In this document: positions 34,726 to 46,340 of the stretch, piece by piece
How the letters are laid out: each line of letters begins with the position of its first letter
Position numbering within the stretch: position 1 is the first letter of the stretch
Assembly (NCBI RefSeq): GCF_000002985.6
Contig: NC_003280.10
Coordinates: forward strand, 12,272,501 to 12,336,500
Direction of reading: 5' to 3'
DNA length: 64,000 nt
Source: Caenorhabditis elegans
Taxonomy: Eukaryota; Nematoda; Chromadorea; Rhabditida; Rhabditidae
Notes under the pieces: model-generated
Database searches by the model: none
Seen by the model: only the letters and a program-made list of their open reading frames with translations
Told to the model about the DNA's origin: nothing
Position numbers and translations under genes: made by a program

Positions 34726-35400
34726 TGTTTTCGATTTTTCAGTTTTTTGAAATTTTCTGAAAACCGTAAAAAGTCGAAAAAAGTTTTAATTTTTAAAATC
34801 ACTTTTTTGTTTTGTTTTGGAATTCCTTTGTTGACGTGAAATTACTTTTTATACGAATTTTTAATATAATTAATAAACGCACCTGAAACTTGGTGCGTGG
34901 CGCAAAAATTCTGCCTCTTCCTATATTAAATCCTGAAATTGCATTCTTGACAGAAATAAAAAATAAGGGCACGTTTTCGACATGGGGTGTCCCGAGAAAT
35001 GTGACTGCACTTTGAGAGCTTATATCTTGGCTTAGGGTTGGCGGTTTTTTGAGCAATTTGCTTCAATAGCTTACAAAAATAGCGCCTTCCATCGTCATCA
35101 TTGTGGGGGGCGCTTTTGGGAAGGCTAAAACACTGATTTGCGCGGGATTCTGGAGTATGGTCGAAATGGATGTATTCTTTGTACTGACGAATTTCATGTT
35201 TTTTCAGCCCCAAATCTTCAGCTTTTCTGACATTTGGTTTCAATTTGTGCGCAAGAGAGAACTTCGGATTTCCAATTTTTTGAAACTATTTTGAAAAAAA
35301 TTGGCTCACTTTCCAAAATGTAGGCCATCATTCAATTTTTGCAAAATCATAAAATTTGATTAAACGTGAAAAACTTTTCTACCACTCTGCAATGCTATTG
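34726..35400. other. Upstream flank of the BTB gene, no gene supported
   Basis: Contains a diverged copy (34800-34930) of the unit seen at 36600-36900 and 37115-38000 (TTTTGTTTTGGAATTCC, TTGACGTGAAATTA, GGTGCGTGGCGCAAAAATTC). Two overlapping minus-strand open frames (34799-35056, 34926-35243) lack splice logic and family features. Confidence 0.5.
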
Positions 35401-35569
35401 TTTTCAGTCAAACCCAAAAATCAGGGATTAGGGCCGCCTTCTTACTCTTTGAAACTTTAGACCTTTTCTATCCCTACTCCCAGCAGAGCAGGCTGGAGGC
35501 CTTCTCTGAGAGGTATGTTTCTATAACTACGTATGTTTTTGGAAAGGTAATGAAAAAGGTCACCTAAGT

Positions 35570-35865
35570 CAGTTAACCGGATTGAGGGCCGGAGGCCCGA
35601 ATACACAAAAGTATTGGACAGCCGTTAAGCCTATACTGAGCCCAAAAACTCGAGTTGAGGGCCGCAGGCCCGAATACACGAAGAAGTGTTGGAGATCCGT
35701 CAAGCCTATTCTTAGCATAATAATTCATTTCGAGTGTCGCAAGCCCAAATAGACGCAGAAGCGTTGGACAACTTTTGGCCTATTCTGAGCCCAATAATTC
35801 ATGTTGAGGGCCGCAGGCCCGAATACACATAGAAGCGTTGGACAACTGTTAAGCCTATTTTAAGC
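35570..35865 (+). repeat. Tandem repeat, ~80-85 bp unit
   Basis: About four copies of GAGGGCCGCAGGCCCGAATA-CAC, GTTGGACAACCGTTAAGCC and TATTCTGAGCCCAAAAATTC. The GCCGCAGGCC core is an inverted repeat. Copies diverge by about 10-20 per cent by eye. Confidence 0.8.
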
Positions 35866-36479
35866 AAAAAAATTTGATAAGTGGAAATTTTTATTTCTAA
35901 AATTAATATTAAACTAAATTTGGCCGGTCTTGACAAACTTCAGCACATTTACTTGGCATTTACTCAACACTTGACTAAACTTTAATAAAGCGAATTATTC
36001 TTGAGTTACTCTACGCCGAACCAAACTGCGAAGCCTAGCAAATCTCCGATTTGCTAGTCGCATGCTATCAAAATATAATAAATACATTTTTTTAAAATAA
36101 TAAATACATTTTTTTAAAGTTTGAAATAAAATTTTGGTATGAAAATTTTATTCTGAATTTCATTTTTCCGTAATTTCGAACTTTTGCTCAGCCCTAGTGC
36201 AAAACGCTTATAAAGGGGCTCATTTTAGCTCTTACACCGAAGATTCGTCCTATTCGAAAATACTAAATTTCCGGATAATTCTTTGAGACTTCTCTCACAC
36301 GGTAGCACAGAAACTAGATGGATTGGTTCATGATACTCAGCCTGGAAACCTACATTGGCTACTATCTCGAAAACCATCACAAAATCGTTTTTGCGATGCA
36401 TATAAGAAATGACCACAATAAAATTATCTATCTTTATTTGTGATGAATTTTCGATTTTGTACTTCCTGGCCAAGTTATG

Positions 36480-38050
36480 CACGTTTGTTTGGTGGAGCGC
36501 GTTTGCACCAATCTAGCAACTGAACCACCGTGCTCAGCAATTAACGCCAACAAATGCGCTCTGTTGATAATCAGCCCGCGTGCTCTACTTTGCGCCTGAG
36601 CCCCCCCCCCCCCATCGACACTTACTTGAATTCATAGTGATCACTCCGTAAACAATCTTCTAATTGAAAAATAAATGGGAATGAATTTTATTTGATTTTT
36701 TTTGTTTTGGAAAATTTTTTTGACGTGAATTTTTTAAAAGATGATTTTATTTCAAAGCTTTCATCTTTGAAAAAAAAAAATTAAAACTGCATTAATTAAC
36801 GCCCCCAAAACTCGGTTTATGTGTGCTGACAACATGGTGCATCGCGCAAAAATTCACTACGTGTCTGATGACAGTATAGACATTTGCGTCGGAATTTCAG
36901 TTATTAAAAAATAATTTTCAGTTACCTATTAAGAAAGTAAATATAACAATTGTAAACTATTGAGCAACTGAAAAAAACTTATTTCTTTAATTGAAAAATT
37001 TCCCAGAAACCTTCTAGTTATAAAGAATGTCAGAAGCTTGGCAACTTACGCTAACAAATGCGCGCTACTGGACACATTTATTGCTTCAACATTAGTCTAG
37101 AATTTTTGGTGCCCCAAGCCCCCCCCCCCCCCATTGTCACTTACTTAAATTCATAGTTATCACTTCGGATAATAAGGATAACCTTCTTCGTGAAGAAAAT
37201 AAATAGGAATACATTTTATTTGAAACTTTTTTTTTCTGTTTTGAAATTTTTTTTATTGACGTGAAATTATTTTTTTATACGATTTTTTAAATAATAATAA
37301 TAATAATAATAATAATTTATTACGTTTGCATTGAAACATGAAATTGTTGAGCGAAAAAAGAAAATAAAAAATCGGACAAGTCAGGTCACGTAAACATAGA
37401 AATGTGGATATACATACAAATGAAGTGATATTGAGAAAAAATAAACAGGATCGTGATGGATTTAAAAAATTACATGAAACGGGTGGAGCAATAAAAAGGG
37501 TTACTATTTACAACCGAATGAGGGGAGATTAAGAAGTCAGTCAAATAATCAGTCTTAATTTAAACCAGGGGTGTGCGGCAAATCTCAAAATTTGCCGAGC
37601 TCGGCAAATTCGGCAAATTTGCCGTGCTTAACAAACTCGAGCACCAAAACTACTGAATTCTTAACACACATCTGGTTTCTGAATAAGTTCCGCGTAGTAT
37701 GTCTGTTTGAGCATCAAAATAGCTCAATTTTGTGTCATTTTACTAAATTTTTGGCTAAAAAATCAATAGTCTTAGTCAAAATTGTACTGTCAAATTTTTG
37801 ACGTGTGCTGCAAATTTTGAAATTTGCCGAGCTCGGCAAATTCGGCAAATCTATTTTTTTGAAATTTGCCGTGCTCGGCAAATTTGCCGCACACTTCTGA
37901 TTTAAACACTTTTAATTAACACACCCGAAGCTCGGTGTATGTGTGCTGTTAAATAAAAAACATGGTGCATCTCTACGTGTCTGATCACGGTATAGACATT
38001 TTATTATGAATTCCAGTCATTAATTTCAAGTGAAAATTGTAAACTCTTAA
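36480..38050. repeat. Diverged direct duplication with poly-C tracts and an AAT microsatellite
   Basis: Two copies of one unit, about 36590-36910 and 37115-38010. Each starts with a long C run (about 15-18 C), then CACTTACTTGAATTCATAGT, AATAAATGGGAATGAATTTT, TTGACGTGAA-TT, CTCGGTTTATGTGTGCTG, ACATGGTGCATC and TACGTGTCTGATGAC. The second copy contains an (AAT)n microsatellite at 37292-37316 and an inserted AATTTGCCG-type repeat at 37570-37890. No gene is supported. Confidence 0.75.
37570..37890 (+). repeat. AATTTGCCG-type dispersed repeat
   Basis: Ends are runs of AATTTGCCGAGCTCGGCAAA and related palindromic words; the centre has CTACTGAATTCTTAACACAC and GCATCAAAATAGCTCAATTT. It matches the element in the BTB intron (33380-33680, reversed) and is inserted in the duplicated unit around it. 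Confidence 0.7.
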
Positions 38051-38864
38051 GTAACTTTTTTTTTATTTAAAAAACAAGATATTTGTGATGTATTATACTT
38101 TAGATTTTTCACATATATCGATAGAGTTGGAATTTTATTTAAAATAAAAAAACAGAACGCGTACGTATATTTATATTCCAAAATCGCACAAAGTTGTCAA
38201 AAGTTGTCGAAAATTGAAAAAAAAACATTCCCGGATGTTGCCCAAATTTCAAAAAAAATTGCCGAAAGTTGCTAAAATAAAATCATTTTTTCACAATTTT
38301 CATTGACTGTAGGGAACTACCAAAAGCTGGCAAAAGTTGGCAAAAATTGCAGGAAGTTGCCAAAAGTTCTCGATAACTTTCGTAAGCTTGTTAAATCTTC
38401 GAAATTTAGATTTTCGATCTTGAAAATTCGATCTTTGTCTCGAATCACAAACTCTACCTGTTTCCGCTTCATTGGTCAGTTTTGACAAAAAATGTGTCTG
38501 TTTCATTGAAAAACAATAACCGATACATGCTCAATTTTTGAGTTTTAAAAGTCCTGTCTTTTTCCAATATCGAATAATTTGGCACATTTTGAATATCTAC
38601 TTTGTTTGTTTTAAATCATAAAAAAATAAAACATGTGCAACAAACAGGTGAATTAAATTATTGATCAGAGAAAAGTGAAGCAAAAAAAATTGAGCTCAAA
38701 GTGACGTTTTTCTCGGATTTTGTGCTCGAAGTATGAATTTTGTAAATTCCAATTTTTCATTAAAATTATTAAACACACAATTTGAATTTTTCTTTTTAAA
38801 AAAATTTGGTTTTGAAACTGGAATTTCTTATTTTTTCTAGAATTTTTAATTGCTTTATTAGACT

Positions 38865-39075
38865 CAAAATTGTCGGAAAACACCGAATTTTATAGTGAAA
38901 CTTCTTGAAAACTTCTCAAAAAAGTTATGACGGCTCAAAAAATGGCCTAAAATTAGTTAAAATTTGAAAGAGAGAAGTTTTCAAGAATTTTCATTATGAA
39001 ATTCGGTGTTTTCCGACAATTTTGAGTCTAATAAAGAAATAAAAAAAATTCGACTACACCACCTTTAATAAATCT
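38865..39075. mobile_element. Short member of the TCGACTACACCA palindrome family
   Basis: Left arm GGAAAACACCGAATTTTATA, AACTTCTTGAAAACTTCTC, GACGGCTCAAAAAATGGCC; right arm AGAGAAGTTTTCAAGAATTT, TATGAAATTCGGTGTTTTCC, ending TCGACTACACCACCTTTAA. It lacks the long centre present in the copy at 16038-16632. Confidence 0.75.
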
Positions 39076-39359
39076 CATATGTTTTCTAAATCTAATCAAA
39101 TATTTTTTATCAGCAAATAATATTATTTTTGGCTAACACCTAAATCACTTTTTTTTTCATTTTTTCTATTCATTTTTTTCTTTTTAACTGCTCAATAAAA
39201 TTGGCAAAAAATGCCATTTTTAAATATTTTTTCCATATTCTATAAAATTTTACAAAATAATTCCTGGTTGCCGAGCTGCCGATAATCTTTAATCTTTTCT
39301 TAAATTTTTTTTCAAATTTTCAAATTTCCCAGTTGCTTAAAAACCTATCAAATTTTCAG

Positions 39360-41160
39360 ATGATCCTTCTCATGGAGAATACCAAAAATACCATTTGGCT
39401 ACCAATATATTCATTAAATGGATCTTTAAATAACTTTTATCTAATTTTGGCACTTTTCGAGTTAATTTCTTACTTTTTAACCGCAATTTTAGTTTTAAAA
39501 ACTTGTAAAATAATTCAAAAATCTAAACATTTCCATATCAATATGAATATTCTCGTAATCGGTTTAATCAGTCAATGGTTCGAAGCTTTTGTGTCAAAAC
39601 TGGCAATAATGCCCTATCAAGTTGGTATTCTATCAGTTGATAACTCGAAATCTACATATATCAGTTGGTGGACCTCCGAGCTATCAGATATGGTTCAAGT
39701 ACCCAATTTCTTTCAAGTTCTCGCACTATACCTGCCTGGACTTTTTATTTGGCATTATATTTATTCAATGTTTATAGGGGTAACTTGTGTCGGTGTTGAG
39801 AGGATTTTTGCCACTTATTATATTCGGTGAGCTTTTTTTTAATTTAAAAATGTACAGACAATTGTCGGAATCTGCCGAAAGTTGCTGAAAGTAGCCAATA
39901 ATAGTGAAAAATTGCCGAAAATTATTAAAAAATTGCCAAAGTACACGGATTTCTAGCTTCCCTCATAAATTGAAATGAAAGAGTTTGCCGAACTAGGCCA
40001 TTTTAGCTCGACCATCTCTGGGGTAGATTTACGGCGGGTTACGTGTCGCGTCGCGGCTCAGTTTTAGTTGTAAAACTAAATTTATTTGTCCGTGTGGAGT
40101 ACACGACCTTCCCATGCGTTGTCCGGCAGGCGATTGTCAATGGAGCACGAAAATTCAATGAGGAATGCCAGAACCCAGTGCAAAGTTGCTGTCAAAAATT
40201 GTAGAAAGTTGTCGAAAGTTGCCAAAACTTTCCGAAATTCACCGAATTTTGCCGAAAGTAGCCGAAAATTATTGAAAATTGCCAAAAGTTGCTGAAAATT
40301 GCACAAAAAATGCCAATTTCTTTTAAACTTTTTCAGTAGAGCGCACTTGCATTAGCATATTTTCAACGATTTTTTTTTGAATTTTCAGTGACTACGAGAA
40401 AACTCCCCGAAAGCATATAGGAGCCGGATTAATGGTGTTGACTCATTGCCTGAGTTTTCCATTTTCCTATTTTATGGTCAATAATCGAATTTCTTTCATA
40501 TTGGCAGACACTTTGTGTATAGCATGTGTCGGAGCTGTTTGTGTTGTAAGTTTTTTGTTGGAAAATAATTTTATCGATTTTTTTTCTTCAGGTCTACCTA
40601 ATTTTATGGCTGGTCAACGAGCGACATCGCAAAAATCTCACAGCTCGCGGAGCATATCATTTGGCTCAGCAATTTCAAGTCAAGGAGAATATTCGACATA
40701 TAATGGTAGGATTTAAGATTTATAAATATTCAATTTCCGGCAACCTGAATAACTGACAAAAAAAAAGAATTTTGAAAAATTTTCAGCTGGCTCGAAATAT
40801 AATAAGTTGTGCCACGTTCTTTGTAGCAGTCACATGTGGGTTATTAATGACAATAGTACTTGATTTAATACCAATTTGGCTCAAAAATCCAATGGCTCAG
40901 TGTATTGAGAATTGCATATTTTTGTGAGTTGGGAACTTTTTTAAATCGAAATAAATTTTTTTTCGATAATTTTTTCCAGGAATCCGCTCCTTATCTGCTC
41001 CGTGACATTATTCAGTGTGCCTGCGTGGAAGAACGAGTTTTGTCAGAGCATTCCTATTTTTCGAAAATTTCGGAACGAATCAATAACCGTTCGAAAATCA
41101 TTGGGCCCTGATAGTGATACGAAGGAATATTTTAATCAGTTGAAAAATGCGTGGCTATGA
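39360..41160 (+). CDS. Serpentine receptor class epsilon (sre), gene 2, 351 aa, divergent
   Basis: Five exons (39360-39826, 40389-40545, 40592-40705, 40787-40923, 40980-41160) join in phase to 351 aa. The ATG immediately follows AATTTTCAG. Family landmarks are present but diverged: ENTKNTIWLPIYSLNGSL at the start, ISWWTSELSDM, FIWHYIYSMFIGVTCVGVER, RDYEKTPRKHIGAG after the first intron, QQFQVKENIRHIM before helix 6, and NPLLICSVTLFSVPAWKNE in helix 7. The tail ends in a Tyr-Phe-Asn-Gln-Leu type motif like its paralogues. It has two introns that the five-gene main group lacks: one after TYYIR and one in helix 5 (GAVCV|VYLI). Intron 1 contains a dispersed repeat. Likely a membrane chemoreceptor of sensory neurons; ligand unknown. 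Confidence 0.92.
39950..40175 (+). repeat. Dispersed ~240 bp repeat, copy 2 (sre gene 2 intron 1)
   Basis: Same block order as 29362-29610: GAGTTTGCCGAACTAGGCCA, TGTCGCGTCGCGGCTCAG, TGTCCGTGTGGAGTACACGA, GTTGTCCGGCAGGCGATTGT and AATGCCAGAACCC. Confidence 0.85.
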
Positions 41161-41740
41161 TATTTTTTTGGGTTGAATGAAAATATTGAAAATTGGTTTA
41201 AAAAATTGCCGGAAAATTTGAGTTGTTCCAAAAAATTGTCAAAAGTTGCCAAAACTTACAGGATGTTGAAAAATGCTCTCAGATGCTGCCAAAAATTTTG
41301 AATTGCTGAAAGTTGGCGAAAGTTGGCGAAAGTTGGCAGAAGTTTTAGAAAGTTGGCGCAAATTGCCGGTAATTCCCGAAAGTACCTGTACCTGCCTGCA
41401 CCTGCAAGTACCTGCAAATTATTGAAGATTGCGGAAGATTGACAAAATTTTCCAAAAATTGGCAGAAGTTGCCAAAAATTGCAGAAAATTGCAAAAGATT
41501 TCCAGAAGTTTCCAAAAATTGCTGAAAGTTGCCGAAAGTTGCCAGAAATTGCCAGAAATTGCAGAAAATTGACAAAAGTTTCCAAAAATTGCTAGAAATT
41601 GCTGAAAGTTGTCATAAGTCGCAGAAAATTGCCGGAAGTTTCAAAAAATGTGTTACAAATAGTTTTTTTAAAATGAAAGTTAAACACTACCAAAAGTTGC
41701 AAAAAATTTTAAAAACTTCCAAAAATTATATTTCTAAATA
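41161..41740. repeat. Degenerate TTGCCGAAAG-type tandem array
   Basis: Dozens of ~10-13 bp words AAAATTGCCAGAAGTTTCC / AAAGTTGCCGAAAGTTGCC in tandem. Similar but shorter runs occur at 38195-38375, 39850-39945, 40185-40310, 32755-32830 and 49210-49350, all between or within sre genes. Long open frames here are artefacts of the repeat. Confidence 0.8.
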
Positions 41741-42294
41741 ACCACCAAAATATGAAATTTGACATTTTCAGTGCAGTTTTCAGCGAAAATGATATTTCAA
41801 AGATCATAATTACAGAGCAAAAATCGAAGAAATTTTATTTTCGAAATGTCTTTTTTTTTCCGAAAAAATAATTACATGTCGAGTAAGATATCTAATAAAT
41901 CAAAACATGTTTCTTCTGTTTTTCGTCTCATTTCTTAAGAAAAAAAGTCAGAAGTTTCTCATTACTCCTTTTCCTCAACGTTACCAAAGAAAAAAGTTCC
42001 GCTTCACCAAAATTCGAGCACATCAAGCTTGCAATTATGTCTTATTGGAGCTAAGCTGCGACAGGTGTAATTTTTACGGCAGAAGCTTTTCTTTGGAGCA
42101 TTGAGTTGGAGCTTTTTAGAATTTGTTAATTTGTTTTCCTATAATTCCAACCTTTTTTGATGAAAAAGTTTGAATTGAACATTTATTTGAGAATTGAAAA
42201 TTTCCTTTAAAAAAACCGATGAATGACGTCATTTTTTGGAGCGTAAGAATTTGTCAAACATTGTTTAAAGTTTGTCGAAAGTGTGCCGAAAGTT
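41741..42294. other. AT-rich spacer, no gene seen
   Basis: One 65-codon plus-strand frame at 41907-42104 has no splice context or family feature, so I do not call it. Confidence 0.4.
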
Positions 42295-42490
42295 GGACGG
42301 CTTAGGCTTAGGATTAGGCCTGGGCTTATGCTGAGGCTAAGGCTTAGGCTTAGGCTTAGGCTTATGCTACGGCTTAAGCTCAGACCTAGGTTTAAGCTTA
42401 GGCTTAGACTTATTCTTAGGCTTGGCGTCAGTGGGGGAGCGTTAGCTCGCCACTGACGCTATTTAGGCTTGGGTTTATAGCGTTTTTTTG
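42295..42490 (-). repeat. Intergenic telomere-type tract with a conserved tail
   Basis: About 22 degenerate TTAGGC hexamers on the plus strand, followed by a non-repeat tail GCGTCAGTGGGGGAGCGTTA, GCTCGCCACTGACGC and TAGGCTTGGGTTTATAGCG. The tail contains an inverted repeat (GCGTCAGTG / CACTGACGC). The same tail, reversed, adjoins the tract at 53885-54060. Confidence 0.8.
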
Positions 42491-44560
42491 ATTTTTCAAA
42501 GGGTTCCCGTTGGCCGATCAAAGCGAAATTTTACACAGAGGCGTATAGACCACCAAGAAGCTTTCGTGTAAAATTTCAAATTGATTCCATCAAAACTCGC
42601 CGAGTTATGGAGCTTAAGGTGTTTTCAAAATGCCCCTCAACTATTTTTTTAAATTTGAAAGTTTGGCGTTTTGTCAGTTTTCGGTCTAAGCTCACGAAAA
42701 TTTAATGACAGGAGGACGGCAGTGAAATAAGTTTTCTTGTGAATTTTCAGCCGATTTCGATTTACAGGAGCCGAGATATTAAGCTTCAAAATCCGACAAA
42801 AGTTCGAATCCGGGTGCGGGCGTCTAAATTTTTTTATGCCCTGTTTTTCGTTCGCTCTGAAAACGCGCGTGTAACTTGACGGTGGGTGGATGGATTTTGA
42901 TGCGGTTTTTTGCTGTCTTTTCAAGAAGCTTGCCCCACCTCTGTATGCTTTATTTCAAAAAGATTGGAGCTCTTTGAGCCGAGATATGAAGAGTATTTTC
43001 GAGTATCCTCCAAAAATCACGTTTTTTTTCTCATTTTCTGGTGGTTTTAATTGAAGGAAAATTCGAATATTTGAGATTATTTCACGATTTTTTAGGGGTG
43101 TATACAACTCGACGAGCTCTTTTCAACGTGTATTTTGAAAAAATTCTACGACTTTTTTAAGCTATAAAAGTGGGCTCTTTAGTGTGAAAGCGAAAATTGC
43201 ATGTTCCCCCCCTTTGTTTTTTTGGGCGCAATCCTCAAACCACCGCTTCGTGCGCTGTTCTCTTTCACAAATCTTGGGTTTTGAGGTGAATGTATTGTAG
43301 AGTAAGCTTCTGGCTACATTTTAAAGTAAAATTTATTCCAAAAAAGTTATTTTTTCATTCTGAAAATCGAGCCAGAAAAAATGTTGTCAAAAAAATGAGG
43401 TTTTTGCTGGAAAAATAAAAAATGTTCCACTACCGAATGGGATTTTATGTTAAATTCGTAATTAGTACATAAATACCGAATGGATGCTAAAAGCACAGCT
43501 CTCTACGACCATTTTCAACGATTTTAGAACATTTAATTTTTGACCTCGAAATTTCAATTTCCCTCTTTTCCTGGACCAGTTTTTTACTGAAATGTGAATT
43601 TTATGCCCTCAATCTTATTATTTTTGCTATGAGAAGCGAGACAAACAAAAAGTTTTTGGCCATGAGTTCCTCGAGCCCCGTTCCTGAAGTTGTGAGCTTC
43701 AAGCCTTGCTCCTGAGGCTTTTTTTTTCATTCTTCACCAATTTTCAAAATTTTAAATGCTATCATATTTTCCTTTTAACGCTGACTTCAAATATATGCTT
43801 TTCATTTTTCAATTCCAATTGTGAGCGGAGCTACGGCGCTTTCAAGGTTCAGCAGTGCCCGCCCGCCCCCTCTAAAAAAAAACCACCGCTTCGTGCGCTG
43901 TTCTCTTTGAGAAATCTTTGGTTTTAGGGTGAAATTCTTGTAGAAAAAGATTTTTTACACATTCTCAAGTAAAAATTATTCCGAAAGAGTGATTTTTTTC
44001 ATTTTGAAAAACGAGGCAGAAAAAAAATTTTCGATTTTTTTCCAAAAACTTTTTTGTTCCCTTCTCGTAGGATGGCGGTCGTTTGAGATATTTTGATTTT
44101 GAGGAAAAAAAAATGAAATTAAAAATATTTCTAAAGCGATAGAGCAAAAAAATTTCGAAAATTGAGTGAAAACTCACTGAGATAACCGACCTTGAAGCAA
44201 GTTACTGCCGTTTTTGCGTTGTTCATTTTTCAACTTTGAGCGTTTATTACTCACTCAATCTGTGATCAATTTTAATGCTGTTTTTTTACATAGATTTAAA
44301 ATTTGACGCTAAATCCGAAAAACTAAAATTCAAAAAAATTTTAGTAGAAATTTTTTTCAGCACCGCCAAAAAATCGAGTTTTTCAGCACGGACTGTTTCG
44401 AATTTTTGCGATTTTTCACTCATTTTTTGATGAATCTTTGTTTTCTTTTCTGTATTCAATGAACAATATTTATAAAAAACGGCATCTATTAACAATTTGT
44501 AAAATTTTATTTTTGAAAAAATTTTGTGCCAGTTTGAAATGTTTTCAAAAAATTAATTTT
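42491..44560. repeat. Complex repeat-derived spacer with an internal direct repeat
   Basis: Block 43215-43400 (CCACCGCTTCGTGCGCTGTTCTCTTT start trimmed to CCACCGCTTCGTGCGCTGTT, AAATCTTGGGTTTTGAGGTG, AAAATTTATTCCAAAAAAGT) recurs at 43880-44045. The 42480-43000 part has long GC-mixed stretches (AGACCACCAAGAAGCTTTCG, CGCCGAGTTATGGAGCTTAA, GAGATATTAAGCTTCAAAAT) that look like a dispersed element. No protein family was recognised in any frame. Confidence 0.55.
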
Positions 44561-45008
44561 TTGCCTCTAGCCCAGAAAAAGTGGTTTGGTCTGGTGTTTC
44601 AAAATTAACATTTTTGAAATCCTTACATTTTGTTTCATATTCCCCCAAATTTTTGTAACCCAATTCTCACTTTGAAGGGAGATACAGGCGGGAGATACAG
44701 TTCGTTGAAGGGTTGGCTGCCAACACATCGCCACCCCACCCACAGAGAGACACACATTTACAACCCAATATATTCAAATATTACCTCTGCTCTCAGTTTT
44801 CAAGATTTTATGATGATTTTTACTTCATCAGAAACAACACATTCTCTTTCCTATTTGCAGGGATAGTGGAAGACAAAAACAAAAACAATATGGATTTAAA
44901 ATCAGGGCTTCGCCCCGATTTTAATAAAATATATGAAACCCTCTTAAAAAGTTACAAGAAGGTTTTTCCTTGCGCTTGGAGCGCAAAAGAAAAGAAAAAG
45001 AGCTATTT
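44561..45008. other. Spacer left of the long-TIR element, no gene supported
   Basis: A plus-strand open frame of 113 codons (44713-45054) runs into the terminal repeat of the neighbouring element and has no recognisable domain. The GCTTCGCCCC and CTTGGAGCGC words look like degraded repeat ends. Confidence 0.4.
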
Positions 45009-46198
45009 AGACTTAGGGTGCCCAGCTGGAATAAAATATAGGAAATCCTTATGACACACTTAAGCCTAAAGGCCCGAAAAACATACTAGGATGCCCAACT
45101 GGAATAAAATATTGGAAATCCTTATGACACACCGGCGGTATGGCGCGGCTTAAGCCTAAATAGCCACTTTTATCAAAATACATTTGAGCTCGCCTTGCGT
45201 TTTACAATAACTTCTCAGGCAACTCAAAAGTAATCTGTGGATATTTTTCAGTGATCTAAATGAAGACTATAGATTACTAAGAAACTTGGAGATTTCATAA
45301 TATTTGGGGGGATGCGAGCATCCATTGGAGATTTGCCATTTGATAGAACTTTTAGCGGCAAAAGTCTAAAACAAAGCTCACAGTGGGCTCTCAAAGATCC
45401 TAAAACAGCACTGCAACGAAGAACTTTAACGATCTAACGAAGCAATTTTACAAATTCACTTTGGTAGCTCATATCTCCGTGGATAAAATTTGTACAGAAA
45501 AGTCATCAACTGATAAGTTGTTGATATTGTTGTAAAGAACAAGTTTGTAGTTGAAAGTTTTTTTACCAAAAAATTTTTGTTTGAGATAAAAGCATTAGAA
45601 ACGGAATAGCATCATAAAAATAACAACAGCAGTTGCCGCACTTCACGCGGTTTTATCTCAAACAAAAGCGGAGATATGAGCTACCAAAGTGAAATTGGAA
45701 AATTGGCCCTCCAATGCTTCGTTAAAGTGCTAATTTCAGGATCTTTGAGAGCCCGCCGTGAGCTTGGTTCTGGAGTTATATTGATCAAATTAACCCTCCA
45801 GTAAAGGGGGACCTTTGATGAATATAATCACTCTGATGGTGTTTAATTCCGATGAGTAATCCATTTTTCTTTTTCTCACATTTGTGAACCAAAAATAAGT
45901 TTTAAATTAAGGCGGGATATTCTAAGGTGTGATAACATATGATATTTATTTTTAAATTTAAATAAAGTTTTTTTTTTAATTTTTGCAAAAAAAAACGAAT
46001 AGTTTACAACCGCCTCGCTCAAATGTATTTTGATAAAAGTGGCTATTTAGGCTTAAGCCGCGCCATACCGCCGGTGTGTCATAAGGATTTCCAATATTTT
46101 ATTCCAGTTGGGCATCCTAGTATGTTTTTCGGGCCTTTAGGCTTAAGTGTGTCATAAGGATTTCCTATATTTTATTCCAGCTGGGCACCCTAAGTCTT
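45009..46198. mobile_element. Element with ~190 bp terminal inverted repeats
   Basis: Left end 45009-45199 and right end 46005-46198 are inverted copies. They share GACTTAGGGTGCCCAGCTGG, AGGAAATCCTTATGACACAC, GCCCGAAAAACATACTAGGA and ACCGGCGGTATGGCGCGGCT. Each end holds two internal copies of GGAATAAAATAT-GGAAATCC. An inner, diverged inverted pair lies at about 45375-45480 and 45660-45770 (CAAAGTGAA, ATATGAGCTACC, GATCTTTGAGAGCCC). No transposase is visible. Long terminal repeats without coding capacity suggest a non-autonomous DNA transposon. Confidence 0.8.
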
Positions 46199-46340
46199 TT
46201 GGACGATGGTAGCCGAAAGTTGACAAAAATCTGTCAAATACTTGTCGAAAGCTATAGAATTTTGATAAACGTTTATTTTTGTTCAAAATTCTCATTTTTA
46301 ATTCAACATATTTTTTATTTCAGAATCCCAACATCAAAAT

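Noticed and set aside
34799-35243. Two overlapping minus-strand open frames upstream of the BTB gene
   Set aside because: I considered them as the BTB gene's first exon, but no donor joins them in phase with the exon at 34659, and part of this DNA is a repeat copy found elsewhere.
41256-41585. Long minus-strand frames rich in Phe, Asn, Gln and Leu
   Set aside because: Direct translation of the TTGCCGAAAG-type array.
41907-42104. Possible small basic protein
   Set aside because: No splice acceptor, family motif or neighbour logic supports it.
42649-42924. 91-codon minus-strand open frame
   Set aside because: No family feature; it lies within dispersed repeat sequence.
44713-45054. 113-codon plus-strand open frame
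   Set aside because: It enters the terminal inverted repeat of the 45009-46198 element and has no domain.
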